A stretch of 64,000 bases of DNA from the NCBI GenBank assembly GCA_023459275.1, contig JAEWVC010000091.1, forward strand, positions 62,001 through 126,000. The letters run 5' to 3'. This DNA is from Bacillota bacterium (GTDB taxonomy: Bacteria; Bacillota; Clostridia; Christensenellales; Aristaeellaceae). The notes under the pieces are model-generated. The model searched no databases. It saw only the letters and a list, made by a program, of their open reading frames with translations, and was not told where the DNA came from. Below are positions 15,928-24,412 of the stretch, in pieces (within the stretch, counting starts at the first letter, position 1; every line of letters starts with the position of its first letter). The position numbers were made by a program, and so were the translations under genes.

Positions 15928-16863
15928 ATGAAACGGTATTTGACATTGCTGCTGGCCATGCTGCTTGCGTTCCCAGTCTTTTCAGCCCTGGCCGAGGATG
16001 GGGACTTTCCGAAGCTGAACGAGGCCGGGTTTTTGGATGAGGGCGAATTTGTCTTTCAGGATGCGGACGTCGGCCTGTGGCGCTATGCTTCCGCCACACT
16101 GAAGGTGGAGATCCACCGCATCTATGACAAAACCAAGAATCTTACCTGGTATGAAGCGGAGGTCTGGAGCCGGAACGGGGAAATATTCCGGTGCGTCCCC
16201 AACGATCCGGAGGAGCGTATCAAAAGCACCGACTGGCCCGCGAACATCGCCAAGAAAAATGGCACCGTGTTCGCCATCAACAGCGATTTTGCCCATCTGC
16301 GGATCCAGCAGAAGATCCGCTCGGGCGTGCTCATCCGCGCCGGCGAGATTTTGGGGGAAAGGACGTATGCCCACAATAAAGGAACCTTCCCCAATCTGGA
16401 CACCATGGCGCTGTACCCCGACGGCCGCATGGAGGTGTATGCATCGGACGCGTACAAGGCCCAGGAATACCTGGACATGGGCGCTTTGGATGTACTGGCC
16501 TTCGGGCCTTACCTGATCAAGGATGGACAGCTCAACGAGACGGCCTTGAAAAAGTATGGCAAGAGCCTTGCTCCACGTACCGCGGTGGGCATGGTGGAGC
16601 CCGGCCACTACTTCGCTATGATGCTGGAGGGCCGCCACAGCAAAAGCAAGGGGGCCGGCATCTCCTTCCTGGCGGATAAATTGCTGGAAAAGGGCTGCCA
16701 GACCGGCTTCAACCTGGACGGCGGCCAGACGGCCACCATGGTATTCATGGGTGAGCAGATCATCCACGTGGGAAAGACCTCCGGTACCAATGCCAGCGCC
16801 CGCCGTGCCGCGGAGATTTTGGGCATTGGGACATCCGGCCAGGTACCTTCGCTGGAAGAATAG
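15928..16863 (+). CDS. Secreted phosphodiester glycosidase (NAGPA/DUF2233) family protein
   Basis: A cleavable signal peptide (MKRYLTLLLAMLLAFPVFSALA) precedes a NAGPA-type domain at residues ~85-300: FAINSDFAHL, TMALYPDGRMEVY, LAFGPYLIKDG, PRTAVGMVEPGHYFAMMLEGR and the signature NLDGGQTATMVFMG. Such proteins remove phosphodiester-linked sugars from envelope polymers or substrates; related domains occur in sporulation and peptidoglycan-linked proteins. No lipobox is present, so it is probably released or held by other means. It is a single-gene unit between purC and an HTH gene read from the other strand. Confidence 0.85.
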   Translation: MKRYLTLLLAMLLAFPVFSALAEDGDFPKLNEAGFLDEGEFVFQDADVGLWRYASATLKVEIHRIYDKTKNLTWYEAEVWSRNGEIFRCVPNDPEERIKSTDWPANIAKKNGTVFAINSDFAHLRIQQKIRSGVLIRAGEILGERTYAHNKGTFPNLDTMALYPDGRMEVYASDAYKAQEYLDMGALDVLAFGPYLIKDGQLNETALKKYGKSLAPRTAVGMVEPGHYFAMMLEGRHSKSKGAGISFLADKLLEKGCQTGFNLDGGQTATMVFMGEQIIHVGKTSGTNASARRAAEILGIGTSGQVPSLEE

Positions 16864-16942
16864 CGGCAATAAAAAGCCCAAACGAGTTGCAGCTTTGAAT
16901 ACGGATTTGAATACCTTCTCCGCTACCATATTTCTCTCTCTT

Positions 16943-17386
16943 TTATTCCTCAGCTTGCTCGGTGAGGGCGCAAATAGAACTGATCATCACTTCCATAAAG
17001 CGTATGCCGCCCCAAAGTGTGACGCGGAGCATGCTTTCCTCCATGATATACTGCGTGTGCATGGAGGATTTCCCATATTCCGCAGGCTTTGCATTCAGCG
17101 CCCCGGTAAGCAGGTCAACGATGCGGACGGCATCGTCCGTATCCTGGACGCGGATATCCACCACCGCCGATGATTTGATCCGTTCTTCTTGGAAATTCTC
17201 CGCCTCCTGCGGCTGGACACCTTTTTCTTTTTCCAGGAAAACGCTCAGGTCATGACCGGAGATACGCCAGCTCTTTCCAACCTTGCCGGCGCGAAGCTTC
17301 CCCTCCCGAATATACCGCTGGAGTGTTTTGGGATGGATCTTGAGCAGTTGCGAGATTTGTTCCACGGTGTAGTACTTTTCAGTCAT
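16943..17386 (-). CDS. Excisionase/MerR-type helix-turn-helix regulator
   Basis: The N-terminal DNA-binding domain (YYTVEQISQLLKIHPKTLQR, YIREGKLRAGKVGKSWRI) is of the HTH_17 excisionase type. The C-terminal ~80 residues (SAVVDIRVQDTDDAVRIVDLL, RVTLWGGIRFMEVMISSICALTE) form a small domain seen in clostridial regulators of this build. I chose the ATG at MTEKYY because AAGGAG is upstream; 147 residues. A perfect promoter precedes it, with an inverted repeat overlapping the -10, suggesting autoregulation. No attachment site or integrase is nearby, so it is not a phage excisionase. Confidence 0.78.
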   Translation of the reverse strand: MTEKYYTVEQISQLLKIHPKTLQRYIREGKLRAGKVGKSWRISGHDLSVFLEKEKGVQPQEAENFQEERIKSSAVVDIRVQDTDDAVRIVDLLTGALNAKPAEYGKSSMHTQYIMEESMLRVTLWGGIRFMEVMISSICALTEQAEE

Positions 17387-17395
17387 TGCGATACT

Positions 17396-17446
17396 CCTTA
17401 TTGTTACTAATATTTGCATTATAGGGAGTAATAAGGACGTTGTCAA
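17396..17446 (-). promoter_or_regulatory. Promoter and candidate operator of the HTH gene
   Basis: TTGACA (17446-17441), 17 bases, TATAAT (17423-17418) on the minus strand. CCTTATTGTTACT (17396-17408) and AGTAATAAGG (17427-17436) form an imperfect inverted repeat flanking the -10, a good position for a repressor site. Confidence 0.7.
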
Positions 17447-17527
17447 GAGCGCTTATCATCTTTTTTGACGGGTAAGTTCCTGAAATAAGAAAAAAGGCGC
17501 GGATGGCTTTTCAGCATGCGCAAGCTG

Positions 17528-17536
17528 TGCTATAAT
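17528..17536 (+). promoter_or_regulatory. Extended -10 promoter of the yicC operon
   Basis: TGCTATAAT gives an extended -10 with a perfect hexamer; the -35 (TTTTCA region) is weak. It lies 34 bases before the yicC start. Confidence 0.55.
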
Positions 17537-17569
17537 AATATACTTGAGGAATGCATCGGAGGGCTTTGC

Positions 17570-18442
17570 ATGCGAAGTATGACGGGGTACGGCCGCAGGC
17601 AGACGCAACTGAACAACCGGGAGATGACGGTGGAAGTCAAGACGGTGAACCACCGTTTTTTGGATATCGGCTTCCGGATGCCACGGAACCTGAGCTTTCT
17701 GGAGGAGCCCATCCGCGCTATGCTTTCCGGGTCTTTAAAGCGCGGCCATGCGGATGTGTTTCTCAATTACCGCAACAACCGGGAAGACTCCCGGGAGGTC
17801 TCGGTGGACGAGCCGCTGCTGAGTGCCTACCGGCAGGCGCTTTCCCGGATGGCATCCATTTCAGGTGCCGCCGATGACATTACTTTGTCCCATTTAGCCG
17901 CTCTGCCGGATGTTTTGAAGGTTGCCGAGCGGGAGGAGGACCGGGAGGCGGTCACCGCGCTGCTTCAGCAGACGATGGAGCTGGTGCTGGGAGACCTGCT
18001 GGCCATGCGGGAAAAGGAGGGTTTGGCCCTCAAGGCGGATCTGGAAAGCCATCTCAATGAACTGGAGCGTCTTGCCGGGCTCATTGCGCAACGGGCGCCG
18101 CTGGTGCCTGGGTTGTACCGGGAACGGCTGGAAGCAAGGCTGAATGAGATGAACGTATCCCCCGTGGATCCCCAGCGTCTTGCCCAGGAGGTGGCGCTGC
18201 TGGCCGACCGCTGCGCCATTGACGAGGAGCTGTCCCGCCTTGATTCCCACATCGGGCAGACGCGGGATTGCTTTTCGGAGGAGGGGGAAGCCGGGCGCAA
18301 GCTTGATTTCCTGGTACAGGAAATGAACCGGGAGGTCAATACCATCGGTTCCAAGGCGTCGGACGCGCAGATCACTACCTGGGTGGTAGCCGCCAAGTGC
18401 GAGATTGAAAAGCTGCGGGAGCAGGTCCAAAATATCGAGTAG
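17570..18442 (+). CDS. yicC: YicC-family endoribonuclease
   Basis: YicC/YloC family, metal-dependent endoribonucleases acting on small RNAs and mRNAs. The start MRSMTGYGR is conserved and has GGAGGG upstream. N-terminal EVKTVNHRFLDIGFRMP and C-terminal LDFLVQEMNREVNTIGSKASD, the family signature, are both present. 290 residues, full length. It opens the yicC-remA-gmk-rpoZ-coaBC operon, a very stable order in Firmicutes. Confidence 0.94.
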   Translation: MRSMTGYGRRQTQLNNREMTVEVKTVNHRFLDIGFRMPRNLSFLEEPIRAMLSGSLKRGHADVFLNYRNNREDSREVSVDEPLLSAYRQALSRMASISGAADDITLSHLAALPDVLKVAEREEDREAVTALLQQTMELVLGDLLAMREKEGLALKADLESHLNELERLAGLIAQRAPLVPGLYRERLEARLNEMNVSPVDPQRLAQEVALLADRCAIDEELSRLDSHIGQTRDCFSEEGEAGRKLDFLVQEMNREVNTIGSKASDAQITTWVVAAKCEIEKLREQVQNIE

Positions 18443-18503
18443 CAACGCCGGGGAGAGAGAGCCAAAACGCCGGGCAGCGATACGAGGAAGAAAGAGGGAT
18501 CGG

Positions 18504-18779
18504 ATGGGAGCGAAGCTCATCAACATCGGGTTTGGCAACATGGTTTCCGCAGCCAGGCTGATCGCCATCATCAGCCCCGAGTCGGCGCCGGTCAAGCGCC
18601 TTGTGCAGGATGCCCGGGAAAGCGGCCGGCTGATTGACGCCACCTACGGCCGCAGGACACGGGCGGTGATCGTCATGGACAGCGATCATGTGGTCCTCTC
18701 CCCAGTGCAGCCGGAGACGGTAGCTAACCGCCTGAACGCGCGGGATGCTGCGCCGGTTGAGGAAGAAGGGGAGGAATAA
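18504..18779 (+). CDS. remA: RemA-family DNA-binding regulator (DUF370)
   Basis: 91 residues: LINIGFGNMVSAARLIAIIS, SAPVKRLVQDARESG, LIDATYGRRTRAVIVMDSDHVVLS. RemA controls extracellular matrix genes in Bacillus by binding DNA as a ring-like oligomer. The ATG has AGAGGGATC just upstream. Length and position between yicC and gmk are standard. The C-terminal 15 residues are acidic and variable. Confidence 0.93.
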   Translation: MGAKLINIGFGNMVSAARLIAIISPESAPVKRLVQDARESGRLIDATYGRRTRAVIVMDSDHVVLSPVQPETVANRLNARDAAPVEEEGEE

Positions 18780-18784
18780 GGGGA

Positions 18785-19390
18785 ATGCAGATACGGCAAA
18801 AAGGCATGCTGCTGGTTATTTCCGGTCCGTCGGGGGCTGGCAAAGGGACGCTGGAGCAAAAACTGCTCCTGGAAGACAAAAGTTTCCGTTTCTCTGTCAG
18901 CGCCACCACCAGGGCCCGCCGCTCCTGCGAGACGGAAGGCGTGCACTACTATTTTTTATCCGATGCGCGCTTTGATGAATTGCTGAAGGAGGATGCCTTT
19001 CTGGAGCATGCCGTGGTTCACGGCCACCGCTACGGCACCTTGAAGTCCCAGGTGTATGAAAGCATTTCCCGGGGAGAGAATGTGCTGCTGGACATCGATC
19101 CCCAAGGTGCCCGCAGCGTCATGGAGCGGGAAAAGGAATGCGTAACCGTATTCATCCTGCCACCCAGCTACAAAGAGCTGGAAAACAGGCTGCATACCAG
19201 GAACACCGACGATCCTACGGAGATCCAGCGGCGCCTTTTCAACGCCAGGGGAGAGATTGAGCAGCTTTCAAAATACCAGTACGCCCTGGTGAACGACGAT
19301 CTGGAGCAGGCATACAGGCAGCTTGTATGCATCGTAAACGCCGAAAAGCAGCGTACCATCAGGTTTTTTCCAACCGTGCCGGAAGAATAG
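18785..19390 (+). CDS. gmk: Guanylate kinase
   Basis: Phosphorylates GMP to GDP. P-loop GPSGAGKGT, the GMP-binding SVSATTRARRSCETEGVHYYF, LLDIDPQGARSV and the lid RNTDDPTEIQRRL are intact. 201 residues as expected. It begins 5 bases after remA. Confidence 0.96.
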   Translation: MQIRQKGMLLVISGPSGAGKGTLEQKLLLEDKSFRFSVSATTRARRSCETEGVHYYFLSDARFDELLKEDAFLEHAVVHGHRYGTLKSQVYESISRGENVLLDIDPQGARSVMEREKECVTVFILPPSYKELENRLHTRNTDDPTEIQRRLFNARGEIEQLSKYQYALVNDDLEQAYRQLVCIVNAEKQRTIRFFPTVPEE

Positions 19391-19403
19391 GAGGACATAA
19401 TCT

Positions 19404-19616
19404 ATGTCAATCGTGGAACCGACCATCGTGGAGCTTTCCCAGAAGGTGGACTGCAGGTATACCCTGGTGGTGGAAACGGCCAAGCGCGCACGCCAATTGG
19501 TGGCCGGCGCCCAGCCCATGCTGGACCGCAAGGATATGAAGCCACTCAAGGTGGCGGTGGAGGAGATCCAGCGGGGCCTGATTACGTACGACAGGAAGAC
19601 CGAAGACGAGGAGTAG
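19404..19616 (+). CDS. rpoZ: RNA polymerase omega subunit
   Basis: 70 residues with KVDCRYTLVVETAKRARQL and PLKVAVEEIQRGLITY, the omega fold that stabilises the beta-prime subunit. AGGAGGA lies upstream. Its place between gmk and coaBC is standard. Confidence 0.94.
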   Translation: MSIVEPTIVELSQKVDCRYTLVVETAKRARQLVAGAQPMLDRKDMKPLKVAVEEIQRGLITYDRKTEDEE

Positions 19617-19619
19617 GCC

Positions 19620-20825
19620 ATGACGCTCAAAGGGAAGGACATTGTCCTGGGGGTGACAGGGGGCATCGCCGCCTACAAAGCGGCGGAGGTGGTCTCCCGG
19701 CTGCGCAAAATGCAGGCGGAGGTGTTCGTTATTATGACGAAAAACGCCTGCCAGTTTGTTGCGCCCCTTACCTTTGAGACGATGTCCAACCATCCCGTGG
19801 TGACGGATACCTTCCAAAGGCCTGAAACCTGGGAGGTGGAGCACATCGCGCTGGCCAAGCGGGCGTCCCTGTTTTGCATTGCGCCCGCCACGGCCAATAT
19901 CATCGCCAAAATGGCCCATGGCATTGCCGATGATATGCTTTCCACCACTGTACTGGCCACCCGCGCCCCTGTTTTGCTGGCTCCTGCCATGAACTCCAAC
20001 ATGTGGGAGGCGGAGGCCACAAAGGCGAATATGCAAACCCTTAACCGCCGCGGCGTTATTACCGTAGGGCCGGGCACCGGCTTCCTGGCGGAAGGCATCC
20101 ACGGCGTGGGCCGCATGGCGGAGCCTTATGAGATCGTGGAGAAGATCGCGGCACTCCTCGCGCAAAAGCGGGACATGGCCGGAATGAGGGTGCTTGTCAC
20201 CGCCGGGCCCACCAGGGAGCGGATCGACCCTGTGCGGTATCTTACCAACGACTCTTCCGGCAAGATGGGCTATGCCATCGCGGAGCGGGCCGTACAAAGG
20301 GGCGCGGAGGTCACGCTGGTCACGGGCCCCGTGGCATTGCCCGTACCCGCCGGTGTCAGCGAGACGGTTACTGTTGTGAGCACGCAGGAGCTCTACGATG
20401 CGGTTTTGTCCCGCTGCGGTACGCAGGATGTGGTCATCCAGGCCGCCGCCCCTGCGGACTACCGGCCCGGAAGCGTCAGCAGCCAGAAGATCAAAAAGCA
20501 GGCCGGAGAAGGCATGACATTGGCCCTGGTGGAGAACCCGGACATTGCCGCCGCCGTCGGCCGGCAAAAGAAGCCCGGGCAGGTCCTGGTGGGGTTTGCG
20601 GCCGAAACGGAAAACCTGCTGGAAAACGCCGCAAAAAAGCTAGAAAAGAAAAGCCTGGACCTGATCGTTGCCAACGATGTGACAAAGCCCGGCGCGGGCT
20701 TTGGGACGGATACCAACATTGCCGCGCTGATTACCAGGGACGGCGTCACGGAGCGGCCCCTGCAGAGCAAGACACAGCTGGCGGATGATATCCTGGACAA
20801 GGTCCTGCAATTGAAGCAATTATAA
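19620..20825 (+). CDS. coaBC: Bifunctional phosphopantothenoylcysteine decarboxylase/synthetase
   Basis: Two steps of coenzyme A synthesis. The N-terminal flavoprotein CoaC (LGVTGGIAAYKAAEVVSRL, active His in EVEHIALAKRA, PAMNSNMWE) spans residues 1-~180; the CoaB ligase (VTAGPTRERIDPVRYLTNDSSGKMG, AAAPADYRP, VGFAAET, NDVTKPGAGFGTDTN) forms the rest. 401 residues, full length. Last gene of the operon; priA, often next, is not here. Downstream lie REP-like repeats and a strong shared terminator. Confidence 0.96.
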   Translation: MTLKGKDIVLGVTGGIAAYKAAEVVSRLRKMQAEVFVIMTKNACQFVAPLTFETMSNHPVVTDTFQRPETWEVEHIALAKRASLFCIAPATANIIAKMAHGIADDMLSTTVLATRAPVLLAPAMNSNMWEAEATKANMQTLNRRGVITVGPGTGFLAEGIHGVGRMAEPYEIVEKIAALLAQKRDMAGMRVLVTAGPTRERIDPVRYLTNDSSGKMGYAIAERAVQRGAEVTLVTGPVALPVPAGVSETVTVVSTQELYDAVLSRCGTQDVVIQAAAPADYRPGSVSSQKIKKQAGEGMTLALVENPDIAAAVGRQKKPGQVLVGFAAETENLLENAAKKLEKKSLDLIVANDVTKPGAGFGTDTNIAALITRDGVTERPLQSKTQLADDILDKVLQLKQL

Positions 20826-20906
20826 GAGTAAACCGCGCCGCTTTGGCCTGTATGATTTCAAATTACTGGCGCCTCAATAGAAGATGTCCTTATGCGGGCA
20901 AATACC

Positions 20907-20998
20907 GTAGGGCGGGGGCTTGCCCCCGCCGCAAACGCCTGTATCACGGAATTGCATGAACACGTTGCCGTTCGGCGGGGGCAAGCCCCTGCCCTACA
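20907..20998. repeat. Inverted pair of REP-like palindromes
   Basis: GTAGGGCGGGGGCTTGCCCC (20907 onward, + orientation) and its inverted near-copy ending at 20998 flank about 40 bases, between the convergent coaBC and argH-like genes. Each unit is itself a GGCGGGGGC-TT-GCCCCCGCC hairpin. Confidence 0.8.
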
Positions 20999-21068
20999 CG
21001 GGTTCCCCCTGATGAAGGCATTGATTAAAACATCAATATTTTAAAGGGATTTTGTGCCCCACCTATAA

Positions 21069-21104
21069 AGCAGCCCCCTTTTCTTGCCGGAAAAGGGGGC
21101 TGCT
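21069..21104. terminator. Strong bidirectional-type hairpin between convergent genes
   Basis: A 15-bp stem AGCAGCCCCCTTTTC/GAAAAGGGGGCTGCT with a 6-base loop. It lies between the convergent ends of coaBC and the argH-like gene. Confidence 0.8.
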
Positions 21105-21122
21105 CATTTGTTGCGAATGCCG

Positions 21123-22622
21123 CTATTGGGCCATGTAAGGCGCAACGCTTTCTTCCAGCAGCCGGTGGGCGTCCTCAAGGGCTTGCCGTAGGGAAAGTGT
21201 TTTTTCCTTTTCTTCCTCAAAGCGCTGCCTGCGCGCCTGAAGCATGCGTTCAAGCTCCGCATGGGCGGGGCCGCCCGTAACGCCCCTGATTTTCACAAAA
21301 TATTCGGGATCAAGCGCCCGCTTGATCATCTCTTCCTCCACCGTCATATCACCGCCCAGAAGCTCCCTGAGCATATCCGCGTGCAGATCATCCTGGGTCA
21401 AGCCCTTTGCGTTAAGCGCCCGGATAATGGCGCTGGTGATGCGGTGGCTTTCCCGGAAGGGAAGGCCCTTTTCGCGCACCAGCGTATCAGCCAGCTCCGT
21501 GGCGGTGATAAAGCCTTCGCCGGCGCGCTTGCGCATTACCTCTTTTTGAATGGTCATGGTGGCAAAGTTGGAGGTAAGCAACTGCAATACGCGCTTTCCG
21601 CAGGCGATGGCCGCATACAGATAGGGCTGGAGCTGCTCCTCCGAGTCCACCATGTCTCCAAAGGGGGTGTTGTGCAAAAGCTCGAAAGCGGCTTGCGCAT
21701 TGGCGATCAGCGCGCTGGCAATGGGGCGTGCATGCTCCAGGGAAGAGGGGTTTCTTTTTTGAGGCATGATGCTGCTGATCTGCACATAGGGGTCCGCCAG
21801 CCGGTAGTAACCGTACTCCCGGGTGCAAAAATCCAGCGTATCCTTCAAAAAGCGGGAAAGGTCCACACCCAGGGTCATCAGCGCGGAGGCCGTTTCCGTC
21901 AGATAGTCCACGCCTGCGATGGCGTCATAAGAATTCTCCACCAGGCCGTCAAACCCCAAAAGGCCGCACATCCGCTCCCGGTTGATGGGGAATCCGGTGG
22001 TGGTGATGGCGGCAGCGCCGATGGGGGAAAGGTTTACGCAGTGGTAGGCGGCGGAAAGCCTGCGCTGGCTGCGCGCCAGGCCGTCGTAAAACGCCAGCAG
22101 GTAGTGGGCCAGGGTGGTGGGCTGGGCCGGCTGGGTGTGGGTATAGGCCGGCATCAGCGTATCCACATGCTCCGCGGCCACGCAGAGAAGCGTTTCCATA
22201 AAACGCTGAAGGGTATCCATGGCATCCAGCACCTTTTCCCTAAGCGCCATGCGGTACTGGCAGATGCCGATGTCGTTGCGGCTGCGGGCGATGTGAAGCC
22301 GGCCCGCCAGGTCCGCACCCACCTCCTCCGACAGCGCCTTTTCCAGCATGAAGAACATGTCCTCATACCTTTTGTCATACACCGCCTTGGAAAAATCCCG
22401 CTTCTTTACGGCGTTCAGCCCGCGGAGGATGCCCGCCGCCTCCTGGTCTGTAATAATGCCCTGCTCGCAAAGCATCAGCGCGTGGGCAAAGCTGATTTCC
22501 AGAAAGGCACGGTAGTAATAATCCCGCTGGGTATTGAAAACAGGTTCCAGCACCGAATCGGCAAACGTTTTTCCGGGAAAGGCAAGGCCGTCCGTTTCCC
22601 TGATTTCATCGCGTATGCGCAT
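21123..22622 (-). CDS. Argininosuccinate lyase-like protein, probably catabolic
   Basis: Fumarase/aspartase superfamily, closest to ArgH: signature SSIMPQKRNP (GSSxMPxKxNP type), HIARSRNDIGICQYRMALRE, AYTHTQPAQPTTLAHYLLAF and SPIGAAAITTTGFPINRE. The start MRIRDEIRET has GGGAGGAAAG upstream; 499 residues. No argG, argJ or other arginine genes are nearby. It is the last gene of a sugar-uptake cluster, so it may cleave an N-substituted aspartate or similar C-N bond in an imported compound, releasing fumarate. Related family members (for example EDDS lyase) do such reactions. A normal arginine role cannot be excluded. Confidence 0.8.
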   Translation of the reverse strand: MRIRDEIRETDGLAFPGKTFADSVLEPVFNTQRDYYYRAFLEISFAHALMLCEQGIITDQEAAGILRGLNAVKKRDFSKAVYDKRYEDMFFMLEKALSEEVGADLAGRLHIARSRNDIGICQYRMALREKVLDAMDTLQRFMETLLCVAAEHVDTLMPAYTHTQPAQPTTLAHYLLAFYDGLARSQRRLSAAYHCVNLSPIGAAAITTTGFPINRERMCGLLGFDGLVENSYDAIAGVDYLTETASALMTLGVDLSRFLKDTLDFCTREYGYYRLADPYVQISSIMPQKRNPSSLEHARPIASALIANAQAAFELLHNTPFGDMVDSEEQLQPYLYAAIACGKRVLQLLTSNFATMTIQKEVMRKRAGEGFITATELADTLVREKGLPFRESHRITSAIIRALNAKGLTQDDLHADMLRELLGGDMTVEEEMIKRALDPEYFVKIRGVTGGPAHAELERMLQARRQRFEEEKEKTLSLRQALEDAHRLLEESVAPYMAQ

Positions 22623-22639
22623 AGGGCTCTTTCCTCCCG

Positions 22640-23560
22640 CTATTTCCCGATCTTCAGCAGTGTTTTGGCATTTCCGGAAAAGATCAGGTCTATATCCCCG
22701 TCCGGCATGCCAAGCTCCACGCAATCCCGCATCTGGGCGTCAAAATACTGCTTCACAAACCCTCTGGGGAACCAGAAGGAATCCGTGCCGAACAGGATGC
22801 GGGAAGGGCCGATGGTCTGGTAGAATTTCAAAAACAGATCCCGCACTGTCAGAGGATAGGGCATCCAGCGGGTCCACTGGTTGGAGCCGGAGGTGTCGAT
22901 GTAGATGTTGGGGCAGGCCCAGGCCAGGAAAAGCGTGTCCTTTGTCTCCCCGCACCCGAAATGGGGAACCACAAAGGGAATAGTGGGATGTGCCTTGGCC
23001 ACATCATGCAGCACCATGGGGCTCATGTTCACATGCCGGGCAATCCCGCCCGCGCCGCCCAGAATGCCAAAATGGATCAGGACGGGGATCCCATGCTTCT
23101 CGCACACCTCCCATACCGGTTCCAAGGAGGGGTCGTCCAGCGCCTTGTCAATTGCCGGGCCAAGAATTTTGTACCCTTTCAGGCCAAGATCAACAATGGC
23201 ATGCTCTAATTGCTCCGCCGCGTCCGGCAAACAGGGATCGTGGTGGGCAAAGGCGATAAACCGGTCCGGCGCCATCTTGACCACCTGGGAGGCGATATCG
23301 TTGTTCCCGCAGGTTACAAACACCATGTGGGAGAGATCGTTTTTCTCCATTTCCTTCAGCCACATCTTGGCGGTCACAGCCACATCTGCCTCCGGGGGCA
23401 GGGGCTGGTCAAACCGCCAAGCCTTGCGCCAGCGGTCCTGCTGGACCTTGTTCTTTTCCTGAACGATCCGCCATTTTTCTTCACCGTAGGTATCCTGATA
23501 GGACTTCCCCAAGGGATAGCCTGCCACGCCGAAATGCACATGAAAATCAATGATGGACAT
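22640..23560 (-). CDS. Amidohydrolase_2-family metal-dependent hydrolase
   Basis: 306 residues of a TIM-barrel amidohydrolase. DFHVHFGV supplies the first metal-binding His pair; later VLIHFGI, VVPHFGCGE and FGTDSFWFP contribute the remaining ligands and the catalytic Asp. The family hydrolyses or decarboxylates small carboxylated ring or lactone compounds (ACMS decarboxylase, 4-oxalomesaconate hydratase and lactonase relatives). It lies between a permease and the ArgH-like gene with spacings of 15-17 bases, so it is co-transcribed and probably acts on the imported compound. Confidence 0.83.
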   Translation of the reverse strand: MSIIDFHVHFGVAGYPLGKSYQDTYGEEKWRIVQEKNKVQQDRWRKAWRFDQPLPPEADVAVTAKMWLKEMEKNDLSHMVFVTCGNNDIASQVVKMAPDRFIAFAHHDPCLPDAAEQLEHAIVDLGLKGYKILGPAIDKALDDPSLEPVWEVCEKHGIPVLIHFGILGGAGGIARHVNMSPMVLHDVAKAHPTIPFVVPHFGCGETKDTLFLAWACPNIYIDTSGSNQWTRWMPYPLTVRDLFLKFYQTIGPSRILFGTDSFWFPRGFVKQYFDAQMRDCVELGMPDGDIDLIFSGNAKTLLKIGK

Positions 23561-23575
23561 ACAAATCCCTCCTTA

Positions 23576-24400
23576 TTAAGACTTCATGCCGGAAAGATGG
23601 ATTCCCTCAATGATCTGCCGTTGGAAGATCATGAACACGATCAGCACGGGGACTGTGGCCATGGAGGCGGCCGTCATAATCAACTCCCATTGGGAACCGG
23701 CATCCGTGGAGAACAGCGACAGGCCCACCGGCAGCGTATACAGGGCATAGTCGCTGATGATGATCACCGGCCAAAGGAAGGCGTTCCAGTTTCCAAGAAA
23801 CGTGAAAATGGCCAGCGCAGAGATAGCGGGCTTGATCAGCGGCAGGGCGATCCGCCAATAGATGCCGAACTCGTTCAAACCATCGATGCGCGCGGCTTCG
23901 ATCAGATCGTTGGGCACGCCCTCAAAAAACTGGCGGATCATAAAGATGCCAAAGGCTGAGATAACGCCGGGAAACATAATGGACCAATAGGTGTTCATCC
24001 AGCCCAGCTTGCTGCTCATCAGGTACCAGGGGATCACAAGCATCTCCGTAGGCACCATCAGGGTGGAGAGAATAAGGACAAAAATAAGGTTTTTTCCGGG
24101 AAAGCTCATTTTGCACAGCGTATATCCTGTTAGCGTGTCAAAGCACAGCACCGAGACCGTGGTGACAGTGCCGATGAAAAGGCTGTTTGCGAACCAGCGC
24201 AAAAAGTTTGTCTTTCCAAGCACCGTGGCATAGTTTGCGGACACAAAAGGGTGGGGGATCAGGGAAAAGCTGTATATGTCCGAACCGGTCTTGAAGGAGG
24301 TGAGTACCATCCATACAAAGGGAAAGAGCATCGCGAGCCCTCCCACGGATAGCAGCACATACAGCCAGAACGAACCAAAGCGCTTGCGTTTGCTTGCCAT
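23576..24400 (-). CDS. Carbohydrate ABC transporter permease (MalG/UgpE type)
   Basis: Inner-membrane permease with six hydrophobic segments and the ATPase-contact EAA loop EAARIDGLNEFGIYWRIALP (near residues 188-207). 274 residues, standard for the second permease of CUT1 sugar importers. GAGGAGGCGGG precedes the ATG. Partner of the permease immediately upstream; no ATPase is encoded in this cluster. Confidence 0.92.
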   Translation of the reverse strand: MASKRKRFGSFWLYVLLSVGGLAMLFPFVWMVLTSFKTGSDIYSFSLIPHPFVSANYATVLGKTNFLRWFANSLFIGTVTTVSVLCFDTLTGYTLCKMSFPGKNLIFVLILSTLMVPTEMLVIPWYLMSSKLGWMNTYWSIMFPGVISAFGIFMIRQFFEGVPNDLIEAARIDGLNEFGIYWRIALPLIKPAISALAIFTFLGNWNAFLWPVIIISDYALYTLPVGLSLFSTDAGSQWELIMTAASMATVPVLIVFMIFQRQIIEGIHLSGMKS

Positions 24401-24412
24401 GCGCCCGCCTCC

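Noticed and set aside
16943..17386. Phage excisionase
   Set aside because: The helix-turn-helix is of that fold, but there is no integrase, attachment site or other phage gene nearby and it has a self-contained promoter.
20907..20998. Possible CRISPR-like repeats
   Set aside because: Repeats are palindromic REP-type units dispersed singly or as one inverted pair, without regularly spaced spacers.
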